In this document: positions 36,931 through 45,112 of the stretch, piece by piece | Position numbering within the stretch: the first letter of the stretch is position 1 | Layout of the letters: every line of letters starts with the position of its first letter | Origin: JBEBVQ01 sp037190845 | Lineage (GTDB): Bacteria; Bacteroidota; Bacteroidia; Chitinophagales; Chitinophagaceae | Assembly: GCA_037190845.1 (NCBI GenBank) | Contig: JBBCJI010000028.1 | Span: 10,181 to 74,180 of the forward strand | DNA: 64,000 nucleotides | Direction of reading: 5' to 3' | Position numbers and translations under genes: made by a program | The notes under the pieces: model-generated | Databases searched by the model: none | Told to the model about the DNA's origin: nothing | What the model saw: the letters and a program-made list of their open reading frames with translations, nothing else

Positions 36931-38985
36931 GTGCGTAATTTTTCCAATAACAGGAAGACATGGTGGTATCTGAAGCGTGTTTTTATTATCATGGCGCTTG
37001 CTGCTCTGCCGCTTACCGTACCGTTGCTGGGGCAGGACAACCGGTGGCCGCTGCATCTGTCCGGAGAGCGGGAGCTCTCCCTGTCGCACTCGGATGAAGC
37101 GGATATCGCTGCGGTTACAGAGCGGCTGAATGTTGTGAAATCGCTGCGGAATATGGATCCCGACAGCGCGATAGGGCTGTATGGTCAGATTTATTACGAC
37201 AGCCGTACGCTCGGATATAAAAACGGCATGGCACACGCTTTAAGCGGCATTGCCGTTTGCTATGGGTATACCGGAAAATATAGTCAGTCATTGCGTTTCA
37301 GCCGTATGGCATTATATATTGCCGAGCTGATACACGACCAGCAACTGATAGCCGATATATACAATAATATGGCAGGCGCCTGGCAGCAGCAGGGAGGGTA
37401 TGAGCAAAGCATACTCTATTTCTATAAATCACTGTCAGTATTACAACAGCTCGACTCTGTTTCTTCGGAGATGTCTACCGCCCGTCTGTATACAAATTTA
37501 GGCGTATCGTGGGCTGAGTTAGGAGAAACGAGCCAGGCGCTACGCTATCTCAATACTGCTGAAGAAAAGGCATATGCACATCAGGATTCCGTATTACTCA
37601 GCTTTGTGGCGGTAAGTAAAAGCTATCTCTATGGCAAAGAAAAGAATCCGGAGCTTTTGAGGGAATACGCTTCCCGCGCATTTGATCTTTCGGTTCGTAT
37701 GAAAGAGCCTCGTGTGCAGCTTACCGCATTGATCAATCTCGGGATAAGTTATGCCATGGAAGGCAGAGCAGGTGAAGCTATGACCTGGCTTCGTAAAGCA
37801 GCCCGTTACGGCAGGTATGTCAAAACGGATGAAGCGGTCATGATCGCTGATTTTTCGCTGGGGAACGGATATATGAAAACCGGCGATTACATCCGCGCCG
37901 AAAAACATCTGTATAACGCGTTGTCTATGGCCGGCGCACTTGGAGCCAGAAGGATGATGCTGGAAACGTATGATCTCTTGGCCGCCTTGTACCTGTCGCG
38001 CAATGACTATAAAAATGCATTTACCTGGCAGCAGCACGCAAGAATGCTCCAGGACAGCCTCAACCGTATTGAGAAAAATAAAAGTGTGGATATGCTGCTC
38101 CACTTTCATACGGCACAGAAGGACAAAGCTATTGCAGAGCAGAAGTTGCTTCTTGCCCGTAAAGAGCAGGACATCCGCCAGAAAAATTTTTGGCTGGCAG
38201 GCATCAGTATAGGTGGGCTGATGGTGGTTGCATTATTATATACCCTGTACCGGAGTAACCGCCAGAAACAACAGCTACAGGCTACAACGATCCGGAATAT
38301 GCAGCAGGAAGCAGAAATTGCACAGCTCCGGGCAATGATGCAGGGTGAAGAAAAGGAGCGTACCCGTCTTGCACGTGAGATCCACGATGGAGTAGGGGGC
38401 ATCCTGTCTGCCGCCCGGATGAATTTTAACGCATTGCAGGATGTGGATGTGCAGCTACCGCAGACAGACCCTTACAGGAACGGCATGCAATTGCTGGATG
38501 AAGCCTGTGACGAATTGAGAAAAACAGCTCATAACCTGCTACCTGATGCATTGCTGGACGAAGGGCTGGTACAATCCATACAGACGTATTGTGATAAAAT
38601 GTGTCGCGGGCAGCAATTAGACATCTCTTTTGAACATTATGGTGATATAGGCCGCTTACCCCAGGATATAGAACATTCCCTTTACCGGATCGTACAGGAA
38701 CTGGTGCATAATATCCGGAAACATGCGCAGGCAACAACGGCGATGGTACAGTTCAGCCGGGAAGACAACCTCTTGCATATTACTGTGGAAGATAACGGTG
38801 TAGGTATGCCGGAGGCCGATACCGGTCAGGAAGGGATCGGACTTAAGAACCTGCGTACCCGTGTCCGGGATCTGGGTGGTGTGCTTGAGATAGACAGCCG
38901 GCCCCAGGTAGGTACTACCGTATATCTCACTTTTGATGTCCGGAAATTCAACATGGGGAGACAACTGAAAATCTCGGAAGTTTAA
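36931..38985 (+). CDS. TPR sensor histidine kinase (HisKA_3 type)
   Basis: A 684-residue membrane sensor. The GTG at 36931 gives a basic n-region and an exported signal (RVFIIMALAALPLTVPLLGQ), so the N-terminal TPR region (about 60-400, for example IADIYNNMAGAWQQQGGYEQSILYFYKSL) lies in the periplasm. One membrane segment follows (about 415-440, FWLAGISIGGLMVVALLYTLY), then a coiled coil and the HisKA_3 dimerisation domain with H485 in LAREIHDGVGG, and an HATPase_c domain (HNIRKHAQAT, DNGVGMP, GIGLKNLRTRV). This is the NarX/DesK class that pairs with LuxR-type regulators, and the next gene, 17 bases downstream, is exactly that. The signal is unknown. Confidence 0.95.
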   Translation: MRNFSNNRKTWWYLKRVFIIMALAALPLTVPLLGQDNRWPLHLSGERELSLSHSDEADIAAVTERLNVVKSLRNMDPDSAIGLYGQIYYDSRTLGYKNGMAHALSGIAVCYGYTGKYSQSLRFSRMALYIAELIHDQQLIADIYNNMAGAWQQQGGYEQSILYFYKSLSVLQQLDSVSSEMSTARLYTNLGVSWAELGETSQALRYLNTAEEKAYAHQDSVLLSFVAVSKSYLYGKEKNPELLREYASRAFDLSVRMKEPRVQLTALINLGISYAMEGRAGEAMTWLRKAARYGRYVKTDEAVMIADFSLGNGYMKTGDYIRAEKHLYNALSMAGALGARRMMLETYDLLAALYLSRNDYKNAFTWQQHARMLQDSLNRIEKNKSVDMLLHFHTAQKDKAIAEQKLLLARKEQDIRQKNFWLAGISIGGLMVVALLYTLYRSNRQKQQLQATTIRNMQQEAEIAQLRAMMQGEEKERTRLAREIHDGVGGILSAARMNFNALQDVDVQLPQTDPYRNGMQLLDEACDELRKTAHNLLPDALLDEGLVQSIQTYCDKMCRGQQLDISFEHYGDIGRLPQDIEHSLYRIVQELVHNIRKHAQATTAMVQFSREDNLLHITVEDNGVGMPEADTGQEGIGLKNLRTRVRDLGGVLEIDSRPQVGTTVYLTFDVRKFNMGRQLKISEV

Positions 38986-39002
38986 ATACCTTCACACTGT
39001 CT

Positions 39003-39641
39003 ATGGGTATCCGCTTAGCAATAGTAGATGATCATCCTCTGGTGCAGGCCGGCCTCAGACAATTGCTGGCGTCGTCTGGAAATATTATGCTTGAGGCGGT
39101 GTATGCAAGCGGTGAGGAACTGATGAGCGGGCTGGAGCGATCTGCTCCTGATGTATTACTACTCGATATCCAGCTCCCTGATCATAATGGCGACGAACTG
39201 GCACGTATTATCCGCCAGCGTTATCCGCAGGTACGGATGCTGGCACTGACTAATGTGGATACATCGGCTTATGTAAAGAAAATGATACAGGCAGGTTGTC
39301 TCGGTTATCTGCTTAAAAATGTAGACAGGGATACGCTTGTTCAGGCTATTGAAACAGTGTATCGGGAAGAGCAGTTCATCGCTCCCACACTCAAGGAAGA
39401 ATTACTGCAGGATATGCTCGAAGGGAAGCGGAAAGCAAAACTGGCGCCTTCACTTACACGGCGCGAGAAGGAAATACTGCAACTGATCGCAAAGGAATAT
39501 ACCAGCCAGGAAATTGCCGATACTTTGTTCCTGAGTCCGAATACTATAGAAAATCACCGCAAGCAACTCTTCCTGAAGCTGGACGCCCGGAATATGGCAG
39601 GCCTGATTAAAAAGGCTGTGGATTTCGGATTACTGGAATAA
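39003..39641 (+). CDS. NarL/FixJ-type response regulator
   Basis: A 212-residue DNA-binding regulator. The receiver domain has the acidic pair in IVDDHPL, phospho-acceptor D55 in LLLDIQLPDHNG, and the lysine in YLLKN. The C-terminal LuxR-type helix-turn-helix (about 148-205) reads LTRREKEILQLIAKEYTSQE followed by IADTLFLSPNTIENHRKQLF. It is the cognate partner of the sensor kinase just upstream; target genes are unknown, although the divergent surface-protein gene is a natural candidate. Confidence 0.95.
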   Translation: MGIRLAIVDDHPLVQAGLRQLLASSGNIMLEAVYASGEELMSGLERSAPDVLLLDIQLPDHNGDELARIIRQRYPQVRMLALTNVDTSAYVKKMIQAGCLGYLLKNVDRDTLVQAIETVYREEQFIAPTLKEELLQDMLEGKRKAKLAPSLTRREKEILQLIAKEYTSQEIADTLFLSPNTIENHRKQLFLKLDARNMAGLIKKAVDFGLLE

Positions 39642-39666
39642 CAGGGCAGGATCTGAAAAATAGTAA

Positions 39667-39708
39667 AAACAGCGCCGGTATGAGTAATACATCATGCCGG
39701 CGCTGTTT
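39667..39708. terminator. Terminator between the regulator and a convergent gene
   Basis: A 17-bp stem (AAACAGCGCCGGTATGA / TCATGCCGGCGCTGTTT, one mismatch) with an eight-base loop has A-rich and T-rich flanks, serving both directions. Confidence 0.8.
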
Positions 39709-39718
39709 GAAGTATGGA

Positions 39719-41566
39719 TTATTGCGCTGTTTTAACCAGCTTCTCTGTTTTTAACAGGGCATTATGCTGATCGGTTATACGTATCATGTATATACCGGGC
39801 TGCAACGTGCTGATGTCTATAGGAACATTACCATGATGTAGTAAAACAACTTTTCCGTCGAGGCTGCTTATAGAAGTATGCACCGGAATGGATGCTGCGA
39901 TGTGTACAATTCCATTTGCCGGATTGGGGTAAATACGTACGTTGTATGCAAGATTACCCGGATCTGCAATGCTTACGTTATTTACGTAATAGGCAATTGA
40001 ATCCGAACAGGGGCCGATATCTACTTTGACGGCATGCCATCCGTTTTCCGTAACCGTATATTCCCGGCTCGTAGCACCGTCAAGGCGTTGTCCGTCACGG
40101 TACCATTGGTATGAGTCAAAAGCTTCACTGGTGCCGAGTACATAACCGTTAACTGTGATGTGCCAGGTATCCGGGAAATCTGCACCACGGATAATAAAGC
40201 TGTCTATCCTGGGGCAGGGTGTGAGGCTGACTACCCGGTACGTTCCACGTTGGGTGATCGTGTAAGCGCTGTCATTACTGCCGTCCTGCCATGTGAATCC
40301 ATAGGCCTCTGCGGGCGCATAAACGGTAAACGGCGCAAAGTCGGAGCAGATTAAGGTATCTGTTTTGTATACCAGTGTGTCGGTGCTGCCGGAAGGTACC
40401 GGCACTTCGTTAGGTAGCCCCTGAGTGAGGGCGCCAACTGTCCCTGCCGTTGTTGCAAGGCGCAGAGCGGTTACCGTATCCTGGAAGTCGCAAGCTGTGC
40501 CAAGATTGTTGGGGGCATTGATCCGCCCCATGTACATATAGTTGCTCCAGCCTTGACCTGCAGCCAGCGCGCCAAAGTATATTTTCCCGTCGGGACCGAG
40601 CCTCATGTCTGCATATTGACCTGATGGTCCTAAAAGAAATTTACTCGAAATGGGTAAAGGATCATCCAGGTCAAACTGGAAAACTGTTCCCTCATTCATC
40701 ACGGCAGTTGTTTGTGCATACAGTTTTGAATTGTCCGGAGAGAAAGTGCCACCGTAGTAAGAAAACGTATCTACCAGTCGCGCATTGGAAACCACACCGG
40801 TTGAAAAATTGAAATCATACACTTCCAGTCCGGCGTCTGTAGGGCCGCTGGCTCTGAAGTTACAGGTCATCAGCCGTTGACGGTCAGGGGATATTTTCAT
40901 CACGCCCTGGCGATAATAGGCAGCGGGGTACTGCCCGGCATAAGAAATGACAGGATTCAGGTTAATGCCCGCACTGGTGATCTCATAAGCTTTAAATAAA
41001 GTACCCGTATCTGAATGTACCAGCAGCCATATATTATTATTGCAGCCGGCAACAGCAATCATCTTTTCTGTCAGATTGGAGTCTATGCGTGTTTTGTGCA
41101 GGTAAAACGATGTATCTATATCGCCCATACCGCCGTCCAGGCTCATGTCAATTTTGCTGCAATACAATTTACAGTTGGATACAGAGCTTAGAGAGAAGAT
41201 GTAATATTTCCCCGCGCTGTCCGGTATCGGGACAATCACGGCACCCTGCGTGGTTGAAATGGTGAACGTACCACCCGCACCTGTAAAGTTGATACCACGG
41301 GGCATTGTGTTGCCGATCCGGTTCCAGACCGTAGCGCCATTGGTATAAAACAGCAGATTGCCGTTTGCGTCGCTTACCGTTGCCGAACCTTCCGTGGCAT
41401 TGGATAGGCTGCTTCTGAAGGGTACAGGTGCACCGCTGCTAAAGTCTAAGCCGATCGTATTGCCCATGGCCCATATCCGGTTTTCGGGGCGGTTATACTG
41501 TGCTGTGGCTTGTATTGCCAGAAGCCCTGCCAGGAGCAGGATCCATGTAAATGGTTTGTGTGTCAT
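39719..41566 (-). CDS. Propeller-like surface protein (T9SS type A) downstream of a cobalamin riboswitch
   Basis: A 615-residue exported protein starting at the ATG at 41566 (signal peptide KPFTWILLLAGLLAIQATAQ); a GTG-initiated extension to 41671 runs into the riboswitch region and is rejected. It opens with IWAMGNTIGLDFSSGAPVPF, the signature of a large Bacteroidota surface family, followed by propeller-like repeats (ATVSDANGNLLFYTNGATVW, MKISPDRQRLMTC, GTFSPDNSKLYAQT, MRLGPDGKIYFGAL). Two Ig-like modules (about 435-525) precede the type A T9SS domain (VRIYPNPANGIVHIAAS ... KTEKLVKTAQ). The cobalamin riboswitch 140 bases upstream on the same strand implies repression by vitamin B12. A role in B12 capture at the surface is inference; Bacteroides BtuG is also a B12-binding propeller, but no direct homology is claimed. 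Confidence 0.9.
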   Translation of the reverse strand: MTHKPFTWILLLAGLLAIQATAQYNRPENRIWAMGNTIGLDFSSGAPVPFRSSLSNATEGSATVSDANGNLLFYTNGATVWNRIGNTMPRGINFTGAGGTFTISTTQGAVIVPIPDSAGKYYIFSLSSVSNCKLYCSKIDMSLDGGMGDIDTSFYLHKTRIDSNLTEKMIAVAGCNNNIWLLVHSDTGTLFKAYEITSAGINLNPVISYAGQYPAAYYRQGVMKISPDRQRLMTCNFRASGPTDAGLEVYDFNFSTGVVSNARLVDTFSYYGGTFSPDNSKLYAQTTAVMNEGTVFQFDLDDPLPISSKFLLGPSGQYADMRLGPDGKIYFGALAAGQGWSNYMYMGRINAPNNLGTACDFQDTVTALRLATTAGTVGALTQGLPNEVPVPSGSTDTLVYKTDTLICSDFAPFTVYAPAEAYGFTWQDGSNDSAYTITQRGTYRVVSLTPCPRIDSFIIRGADFPDTWHITVNGYVLGTSEAFDSYQWYRDGQRLDGATSREYTVTENGWHAVKVDIGPCSDSIAYYVNNVSIADPGNLAYNVRIYPNPANGIVHIAASIPVHTSISSLDGKVVLLHHGNVPIDISTLQPGIYMIRITDQHNALLKTEKLVKTAQ

Positions 41567-41672
41567 AACTGGTGTATTAATAGTGAATAAATAAACACAA
41601 TCATACACTGAAGCACAGAGTAAAGACAGGTAGGAAACAATGATGTGCACGCACAGAAAACCGGATCCCACC

Positions 41673-41695
41673 TTTGCTTTTCCTCCGAAAGCAAA
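41673..41695 (-). promoter_or_regulatory. Candidate expression-platform hairpin of the riboswitch
   Basis: The arms TTTGCTTT and AAAGCAAA enclose CGGAGGA, the only purine-rich ribosome-binding-like sequence in the leader. It sits between the aptamer and the gene and could pair alternatively. Function is inferred. Confidence 0.4.
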
Positions 41696-41707
41696 CAGTG
41701 AAAAACC

Positions 41708-41862
41708 GTAAGGCAGGTCTTCTGGCTTACCCGGTTTCCGGAGGCCTTCCCATATCGTGTACGATACAGTGGCTTGCAGTTCCGGAAACTCAGTGTAACG
41801 TACGTTACACCGGGATTACAGCTACGGGGATAGCGCCGGTGTTGCACCGGACTTCCCTTTTA
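41708..41862 (-). promoter_or_regulatory. Cobalamin riboswitch
   Basis: Read on the minus strand, the region begins AAGGGAAGTCCGGTGCAAC, continues with GCTATCCCCGTAGCTGTAA, and ends with the conserved B12 box AGCCAGAAGACCTGCC (41712-41727). These elements in this order and spacing are diagnostic of the adenosylcobalamin-class aptamer. It precedes only the T9SS surface protein gene at 39719-41566; no btuB, metE or nrd gene is near. Confidence 0.93.
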
Positions 41863-41905
41863 ATCATTACGACATGTACTGCCGCATATGAACCAAACAG
41901 CGGCG

Positions 41906-41913
41906 CAAAGGTA
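41906..41913 (-). promoter_or_regulatory. -7 promoter element driving the riboswitch transcript
   Basis: The minus strand reads TACCTTTG, an exact consensus match, placing the RNA start about 40 bases upstream of the aptamer. Confidence 0.65.
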
Positions 41914-41920
41914 GGAATTA

Positions 41921-42012
41921 ATTAGCCAATGTAAAAATTAGCTAATCAGCTAATGCCTGCCGGTTGTATGAAATTCATTAGCTCATTGGCTTATCAGCAC
42001 ATTAGCTAATTC
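41921..42012. repeat. ATTAGCNN 8-nt-period repeat
   Basis: Two blocks (41921-41955 and 41977-42012) are built of consecutive octamers such as ATTAGCCA, ATTAGCTA, ATCAGCTA and ATTAGCTC, ATTGGCTT, ATCAGCAC, ATTAGCTA. It is related in sequence and period to 55045-55078. Confidence 0.6.
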
Positions 42013-42960
42013 TTATCTGAATTCTTTCGGTGTCACAATCGTAAAAACCCTCGAAATGTTGAAGCCGAAATGCATACCGCCGTTATTCCACTGATCGATG
42101 GTTTGCCCGACAAAGGTGCGTTCCGTCATGCCTGTAGAATTGGTGAAGTGAAGCTGGAACACATGTCCGCCGGTTTCGATGTCGAAGCCGAACGAGAGCG
42201 AATTGACTGTGCCGTTCAACTGGTTGCCGGGAAGCTGGTAATAATACTCAGCATTAAATGTTACACGGTTGGATATCTTCACCCTTCCGCCGATGCCCAT
42301 AGCCAGCACATCATTAGGCTCGGCGCGGGTATCTACCAGGTTATAATGCACATGCACCGGCATCAGTTGCACGGAAAGCCATTGATTAAACTTCCGGGCG
42401 ATCAGCAACTGGTTGACGTAAAACAGCCGGTTGCTGAAGTGCCATTCCTGCCCCGCGGGCAGGGCCGGAGCAGGGATGGATGTAACAGACATGGCGCCCA
42501 GGTAGGTAAGGCTGAGCGGCATGTGGTTGTCATCCGTCTGGCGGAGGATCTTCGCCTTCAGGTAGCCGTCGTACTCTTTTTGGAAAGAACTGCGACCGAT
42601 CCCCACAGTGAGCCAGTCGGTAACACCGTAATCCAGGCCGAGCCGTATCGTGGCGCCGTCCAGCCCGAACCACTCCTGCAGCCCGCCGTCAATCCGCCCG
42701 AAGCGGTGCGAAATCTTAAAGTCCAGTACGCCGGCTGCTGTATTTTCGATACTGTGTCCGTTGATCAGCCGGGTTGTTTTGAAAGTTGCTGTTGTATAAT
42801 CCCGTTGTGCTTCAAGTGTCTCTGCAATATCTTCACCACCGTCTGATATCTGTGCGGATACATAGGCCGCCGGTGGCAGCAACAGGCTTACGAGCATCAG
42901 TAATTTTATTGTGTACTGCATTGTAATTGTATGAGATACCCGGGCATCATTATTTTTCAT
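42013..42960 (-). CDS. DUF5777 family beta-barrel protein
   Basis: A protein of up to 315 residues. The ATG at 42960 overlaps the YceI gene end by 11 bases; the internal ATG at 42921 begins a cleaner signal peptide (MQYTIKLLMLVSLLLPPAAYVSAQ) and may be the true start. The mature part matches the DUF5777 family: AGVLDFKISHRFGRID, FGLDGATIRLGLDYGVTDWL, TVGIGRSS, and amphipathic strands to the C-terminus, consistent with an outer-membrane barrel. It is last in a four-gene operon with OB-fold, cytochrome-like and YceI proteins. The function is unknown. Confidence 0.85.
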   Translation of the reverse strand: MKNNDARVSHTITMQYTIKLLMLVSLLLPPAAYVSAQISDGGEDIAETLEAQRDYTTATFKTTRLINGHSIENTAAGVLDFKISHRFGRIDGGLQEWFGLDGATIRLGLDYGVTDWLTVGIGRSSFQKEYDGYLKAKILRQTDDNHMPLSLTYLGAMSVTSIPAPALPAGQEWHFSNRLFYVNQLLIARKFNQWLSVQLMPVHVHYNLVDTRAEPNDVLAMGIGGRVKISNRVTFNAEYYYQLPGNQLNGTVNSLSFGFDIETGGHVFQLHFTNSTGMTERTFVGQTIDQWNNGGMHFGFNISRVFTIVTPKEFR

Positions 42961-43492
42961 GGAGGATGAGGTTTACGGTAACGGAGATTTCTTCTGCAAT
43001 GTTTTTACGTACCAGTGAAGGAACCTTGATCTTATAGTCAGCCGGCTTCGCAATAAAAGTTGCCGTTGCGGTAATATTTCCGTCTGCTACTATCAATTTT
43101 CCGGGTATGATAACGTCACGGCTTACGCCGTGCATGGTCAATGTGCCTTTGGCTTTTACCGGGTAGCTTCCGTCCTTGGCAAGAGTTACTTCACTCAGAT
43201 CTGTGATCTGCCCGTCAAAGACTGCTTTGGGATAGCGGTCGCTTTCCATGTAGTTCTCGTTGAAATGTTCTTCCATCAGCTTTTTTTTGAAACGGAAACT
43301 TTTGACCAGCATTTGTATGGTGAACTTGCCTGTTCCGGCATCCAGCTCTGCGGATGCCTGGTTGCTTACAGCTTGGATATTCTCTACAGGTGTTTCGGAA
43401 AAAAAACTGATCTTCCCGGTACGGGTGCTGTACTGCTGTGCCAGCGCCGGCAAGGCAAGCAGTATTATAATTATCAGGATTGTATATCTCAT
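42950..43492 (-). CDS. YceI family protein
   Basis: A 180-residue exported protein (signal peptide MRYTILIIIILLALPALAQQ). The mature domain has the YceI lipocalin-like pattern: GKISFFSETPVENIQAVSNQ, FTIQMLVKSFRFKKKLMEEHFNENYM, YPKAVFDGQI, VKAKGTLTMHGVSR, TATFIAKPADYKIKVPSLV. YceI proteins bind long isoprenoid chains such as ubiquinone precursors in a hydrophobic tunnel. Co-transcription with a cytochrome-like lipoprotein suggests a link to periplasmic redox or quinone chemistry. Confidence 0.92.
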   Translation of the reverse strand: MRYTILIIIILLALPALAQQYSTRTGKISFFSETPVENIQAVSNQASAELDAGTGKFTIQMLVKSFRFKKKLMEEHFNENYMESDRYPKAVFDGQITDLSEVTLAKDGSYPVKAKGTLTMHGVSRDVIIPGKLIVADGNITATATFIAKPADYKIKVPSLVRKNIAEEISVTVNLILHEK

Positions 43493-43549
43493 GAGGTCTG
43501 TTCTGGTTAATTTCTTTTAAACCGGTAGGGACAAGGCATATTGATACAA

Positions 43550-43930
43550 TCAGTTTTCCGGCGCCCCGGCATTTATCCAGTTCCTGATTTTTGCAATGGT
43601 GCAGTCATCCAGTTTGGGCATATTTTGGGGCATGGGATAAAATCCGCCGGAGTGTGTTATGGATCCCAGCAACTTACCGTTTAGTGCAATCTGTTGTACA
43701 CCTGCATAATTGTCGAGAATGATGGCATATGACGCTGTTGCCGCATCATGACAGGCACTGGTGGCACAGGATGCGTTCATCAATGGAGCAATAAAGCTGG
43801 AATAGGAAACATTCGTACTGTCGCAATTATCTGTTGCCGGATAAAGATCTTCGCGGTTGTCGTTGTAGCATCCGGTGCCGAGGTACATTGTCAGTAACAG
43901 GGAAGCTGAGATAGATAAGGCTTTTGTCAT
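43550..43930 (-). CDS. Small cytochrome c-like lipoprotein with CX4CH motif
   Basis: A 126-residue predicted lipoprotein; the start at 43930 gives a signal peptide with lipobox LGTGC (C21). The only haem-type motif is C55-ATSA-C60-H61, a CX4CH spacing in place of CXXCH. Met residues in YPMPQNMPKL could supply the second axial ligand, and DDCTIAKIRNWINAGAPEN is the C-terminal helix typical of Bacteroidota cytochrome-c-like domains. Haem attachment is therefore plausible but not certain. It lies between the OB-fold protein gene and yceI on the same strand. Confidence 0.8.
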   Translation of the reverse strand: MTKALSISASLLLTMYLGTGCYNDNREDLYPATDNCDSTNVSYSSFIAPLMNASCATSACHDAATASYAIILDNYAGVQQIALNGKLLGSITHSGGFYPMPQNMPKLDDCTIAKIRNWINAGAPEN

Positions 43931-43962
43931 AGAAATGCAATATAATGAAAATGAAGCCAAAA

Positions 43963-44373
43963 TCAGCGCATAGAGGTTGCTATACAATCTGTAACCATGA
44001 CATCTGTCAGCATGCCGGCGCAAAAACCTTTGACGGTGATGCGTTGGTTGATTAATAGCGTACCGCGCGAATCCGGAAAAGTACATACAATATTCCCGGA
44101 AGGATTGCCCGAATCAAGGATGATGACCATCTGGCCATCCTGGTTGGTGTCAATATCTGTAATGATACCGGTTATTTCCAGCGCTTTGCCAAGATACTGA
44201 GTGTCTGCGCTCTGTTCATCAGTACTGTATGCCTGAAAGAGCGCTTCTGCTGTTATGGGAATACCTTGCTGGTCTGCGGCTTTTCTGTGTGGCTGAAACC
44301 ATAAAATGACAGCAATAATAACGGCGCATATGATGATTCCGCTGAGGGTATACATCGATGCTTTTTTCTTCAT
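43963..44373 (-). CDS. Membrane-anchored OB-fold (tRNA_anti-like) protein
   Basis: A 136-residue protein with one N-terminal membrane segment (SGIIICAVIIAVILWFQ, about 11-27) and an extracytoplasmic OB-fold-like domain (ITAEALFQAYSTDEQSAD, YLGKALEITGIITDID, MVIILDSG, ITVKGFCAGM). The family is called tRNA_anti-like by fold only; tRNA binding is not implied outside the cytoplasm. It is the first gene of the four-gene operon and is divergent from DUF4294. Confidence 0.85.
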   Translation of the reverse strand: MKKKASMYTLSGIIICAVIIAVILWFQPHRKAADQQGIPITAEALFQAYSTDEQSADTQYLGKALEITGIITDIDTNQDGQMVIILDSGNPSGNIVCTFPDSRGTLLINQRITVKGFCAGMLTDVMVTDCIATSMR

Positions 44374-44478
44374 AATCCGGGATTTATAAGTACTGTTAAA
44401 GTTATGGATAATTTGAAAATCAGGATGTCTTGTCGGTTTTTATGGAAAACTGGTATGGATATTGTATTTTACATCAAC

Positions 44479-45057
44479 ATGAGATCATTATTGGTTTTAT
44501 TTTGCCTGTTGTCTGTAACGGCGCCGCTGGCGGCACAATCTTCAGCTCCCGGACCTGATACTATGCTCATGGTACGGCTGGACAATGTCAATGTGGTCAG
44601 CAGTCGTTTGTGGGCAAACGATACGGCACGTTACCAATACAATCAGATGCGCTATTATGTAACGACTATATTGCCTTATCTCAATGAAGCCGTTCGATTA
44701 TTTACCGAGATTGACGAACGGCTGAACGATCCGAACCTCGACAGAAAGACCCGCAAGGCATTTATCAGTGGGCAGGAAGAGCTGGTACGCATCCGCTTTG
44801 AGGAGAAGATCCGGGATCTGAACACTACGCAGGGCGTGTTACTAATGAAACTCATTGCCCGCCAGACGGGGTTGAACATTTACCAGATGTTGAATGATTT
44901 TAAGAGTCCTGTTGCTGCAGTGAGGTGGCAGGCGTGGGCAAAGATGAATGGATTTAACCTTAACCGGAAATATCATCCGTCGGATGAACCAGACCTGGAA
45001 CATATCATGGAAGGGTTGGGATACCCGTTACCTGTTTTTTATGCGAGGAATGAATGA
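44479..45057 (+). CDS. DUF4294 domain-containing exported protein
   Basis: A 192-residue protein starting at the ATG at 44479 (signal peptide MRSLLVLFCLLSVTAPLAAQ); the longer frame to 44404 is not needed. The mature part is mostly helical with the DUF4294 pattern: NVNVVSSRLWANDTARYQYNQ, YYVTTILPYLNEAV, RKAFISGQEELVRIRFEEKI, LNTTQGVLLMKLIARQTG, YPLPVFYARNE. The family is confined to Bacteroidota and has no known function. Confidence 0.88.
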   Translation: MRSLLVLFCLLSVTAPLAAQSSAPGPDTMLMVRLDNVNVVSSRLWANDTARYQYNQMRYYVTTILPYLNEAVRLFTEIDERLNDPNLDRKTRKAFISGQEELVRIRFEEKIRDLNTTQGVLLMKLIARQTGLNIYQMLNDFKSPVAAVRWQAWAKMNGFNLNRKYHPSDEPDLEHIMEGLGYPLPVFYARNE

Positions 45058-45112
45058 TAGAGGCAATCCTGTGTGATTGCCCAATTCATCCTGCGTGATT
45101 CTCGGGATGGTA

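Noticed and set aside
41566..41671. N-terminal extension of the riboswitch-controlled protein from a GTG at 41671
   Set aside because: It would place the signal peptide internally and overlap the likely expression platform.
43550..44086. Extended start of the cytochrome-like protein at 44086
   Set aside because: It would overlap the OB-fold gene and hide a clear lipoprotein signal peptide starting at 43930.
45062..45081. Hairpin GGCAATC/GATTGCC as terminator between DUF4294 and the CLF gene
   Set aside because: The stem is only seven bases and no T tract follows on either strand.
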